Part shown: in pieces, positions 5,964 through 6,754 of the stretch | Numbering within the stretch: the stretch's first letter is position 1 | How the letters are laid out: every line of letters starts with the position of its first letter | DNA from: an uncultured Rubrobacteraceae bacterium | Lineage (GTDB): Bacteria > Actinomycetota > Rubrobacteria > Rubrobacterales > Rubrobacteraceae | Length of the DNA stretch: 6,754 nt | Assembly (NCBI GenBank): GCA_902806105.1 | Contig: CADCVI010000163.1 | Span: 1-6,754, forward strand | Direction: 5' to 3' | Program-made: the position numbers and the translations under genes | Notes under the pieces: model-generated | Databases searched by the model: none | Told to the model about the DNA's origin: nothing | The model's input: the letters and a program-made list of their open reading frames with translations, nothing else

Positions 5964-6443
5964 ATGGTACTGGGTTCGATTGAACGTTTGATCCTGTTGC
6001 AGATAGGCGCCGCCGCTGCGACGCGCGAGAGGGTGCAGGAGGTCGTGAACCGCCTGATCGAGCAGGGCCGTATGGAGCGCGAGGAGGGGCGCGCCGTCGT
6101 GGACGACGTCGTAACGCGGGCGCGCGAGCGTTCCCACGGGGCGCGCAGCCTCCTCGACGCCTCGTTGCAGCAGGGGCTCCGCACGGCCGGCGTCCCGGAC
6201 CGGGAAGCTTACGAGGACCTGCTCTTCCGCCTGGAGCAGATCGAGCACCGCGTCAGGCTTCTCGAAACCCGCCCGGATACCCCGCCGCACGAGGCCGCCT
6301 CCGCCCCGGAATCCCCCGCCGCCGCCGTTCCGCCCTCCGGTGGCACGAGCCCTTCGGCCACCCCGGTGGAGGGCATAGAGATCGTGCCCGATCCGCCGAG
6401 GGACGAGCCCGGCACCACCCCGGGCCTGGCGCCGCGAGGCTAG
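5964..6443 (+). CDS. Phasin-related (PhaP-like) coiled-coil protein
   Basis: The 159-residue protein has an N-terminal amphipathic segment (about 1-20), then helical, charged sequence typical of the small phasin-related family (COG3937 type, from memory). The family pattern 'region-G-x-ϕ-x-EEG-ϕ-ϕ-ϕ-D' is seen as LIEQGRMEREEGRAVVDDVV (31-50). REAYEDLLFRLEQIEHRVRL (80-99) matches the C-terminal 'glp-x-R-E-x-ϕ-x-x-L-x-x-R-ϕ' coiled coil. Residues about 104-159 form a Pro/Ala/Ser/Thr-rich, probably disordered tail. Some members coat polyhydroxyalkanoate granules, but many sit in genomes or operons without that pathway, so the role is open. The ATG follows a strong GAGGAGGA. The next gene begins 18 nt after the stop, in the same frame, suggesting one transcript with the ABC1-family kinase. 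Confidence 0.75.
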   Translation: MVLGSIERLILLQIGAAAATRERVQEVVNRLIEQGRMEREEGRAVVDDVVTRARERSHGARSLLDASLQQGLRTAGVPDREAYEDLLFRLEQIEHRVRLLETRPDTPPHEAASAPESPAAAVPPSGGTSPSATPVEGIEIVPDPPRDEPGTTPGLAPRG

Positions 6444-6461
6444 AAACTCGGGGGTCCGCCC

Positions 6462-6754
6462 GTGGCGGCCTCCAACGATAACCTCCGTCCTCTCCCCGGG
6501 GGACGGCGGGAGAACCTCCTGCGGTTCTCCCAGATCGGACGGGTGCTCCTCAGGCACGGGTTCGGGTTCGTCTTCGACGTCCGGCGCGACCGCCGGGAGA
6601 AGCGCGGCCTGGAGGAGCTTCTGGCCCCGAACTTCGGCGTCAGGCTCCGCCGGACGCTCGACGACCTCGGCCCGACGTTCGTAAAGTTCGGCCAGCTCCT
6701 CTCGACGCGCCAGGACATCCTGCCCGAGGGGGTGCTGTTCGAGCTCCAGAAGCT
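6462..6754 (+). CDS. ABC1/UbiB (AarF) family atypical kinase-like protein (partial, 3' end beyond right edge)
   Basis: Ninety-seven codons are visible with no stop before the edge. After a basic N-terminus, residues 22-37 ([16 protein letters not shown]) and then [17 protein letters not shown] lead to the family signature [20 protein letters not shown] (68-87), which contains the KxGQ motif with Lys75 and Gln78. That motif distinguishes ABC1/UbiB/AarF proteins from ordinary protein kinases. Family members support quinone biosynthesis (ubiquinone in proteobacteria), and bind or hydrolyse ATP at the membrane. An actinobacterium would normally use menaquinone, so a role beyond ubiquinone is inferred. 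The GTG at 6462 is the start: GGGGGT (6450-6455) lies 6 nt upstream and the frame is closed upstream by the TAG that ends the phasin-like gene. The kinase-like catalytic core is beyond the window. Confidence 0.92.
   Translation, partial: MAASNDNLRPLPGGRRENLLRFSQIGRVLLRHGFGFVFDVRRDRREKRGLEELLAPNFGVRLRRTLDDLGPTFVKFGQLLSTRQDILPEGVLFELQK

Noticed and set aside
5697..6557. Minus-strand open frame (286 codons) across the intergenic region and phasin-like gene
   Set aside because: Low-complexity translation; the plus-strand gene has a strong ribosome-binding site and family motifs, and the frame also runs into the ABC1-family gene.

Overview
This looks like a chromosomal, mostly housekeeping stretch from a high-GC bacterium. 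GC is well above 60% by eye and third codon positions are strongly GC-biased. Ile ATA and Arg AGG codons nevertheless recur in almost every gene, for example ATA in queA, tgt, secD, secF and the phasin-like gene. That mix, the gene content and the pairing of a phasin-related gene with an ABC1/UbiB kinase point to a deep-branching actinobacterium, with Rubrobacter the best guess. The assignment is inference; no marker gene in the window proves it.

Layout. (1) Positions 2-619 on the minus strand hold the 5' part of a lipoprotein aminopeptidase gene (M28-type architecture with a PA domain) that runs off the left edge. (2) Positions 632-1078 form a divergent intergenic region. It contains an inverted repeat, a cluster of nested hairpins, a good sigma70-type promoter (851-879) and a possible 56-codon leader or small-protein ORF (901-1071) whose stop codon touches the queA ribosome-binding site. 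(3) queA, tgt, secD and secF are tightly packed on the plus strand (1079-5687): a 4-nt overlap, a 24-nt gap and a 1-nt overlap. (4) A 276-nt gap (5688-5963) holds weak terminator-like hairpins and a new promoter. (5) A phasin-like gene (5964-6443) is followed 18 nt later by the 5' end of an ABC1/UbiB-family gene, cut by the right edge.

How the genes work together. Tgt swaps guanine 34 for preQ1 in GUN-anticodon tRNAs, and QueA then adds the epoxycyclopentanediol moiety from S-adenosylmethionine, giving epoxyqueuosine. SecD and SecF form the proton-motive-force-driven accessory complex of the SecYEG translocon. The linkage queA-tgt-secD-secF is a known bacterial arrangement, but yajC, which normally sits between tgt and secD, is absent; the short junction instead carries an extended -10 promoter motif immediately before secD. 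The phasin-like and ABC1-kinase genes look like a separate transcription unit.

I see no mobile element, CRISPR array, phage gene, rRNA or tRNA, and no clear sign of a new defence or biosynthetic system. The most noteworthy items are the possible queA leader ORF, the near-leaderless secD promoter, the loss of yajC from the junction, and the structured divergent intergenic region.
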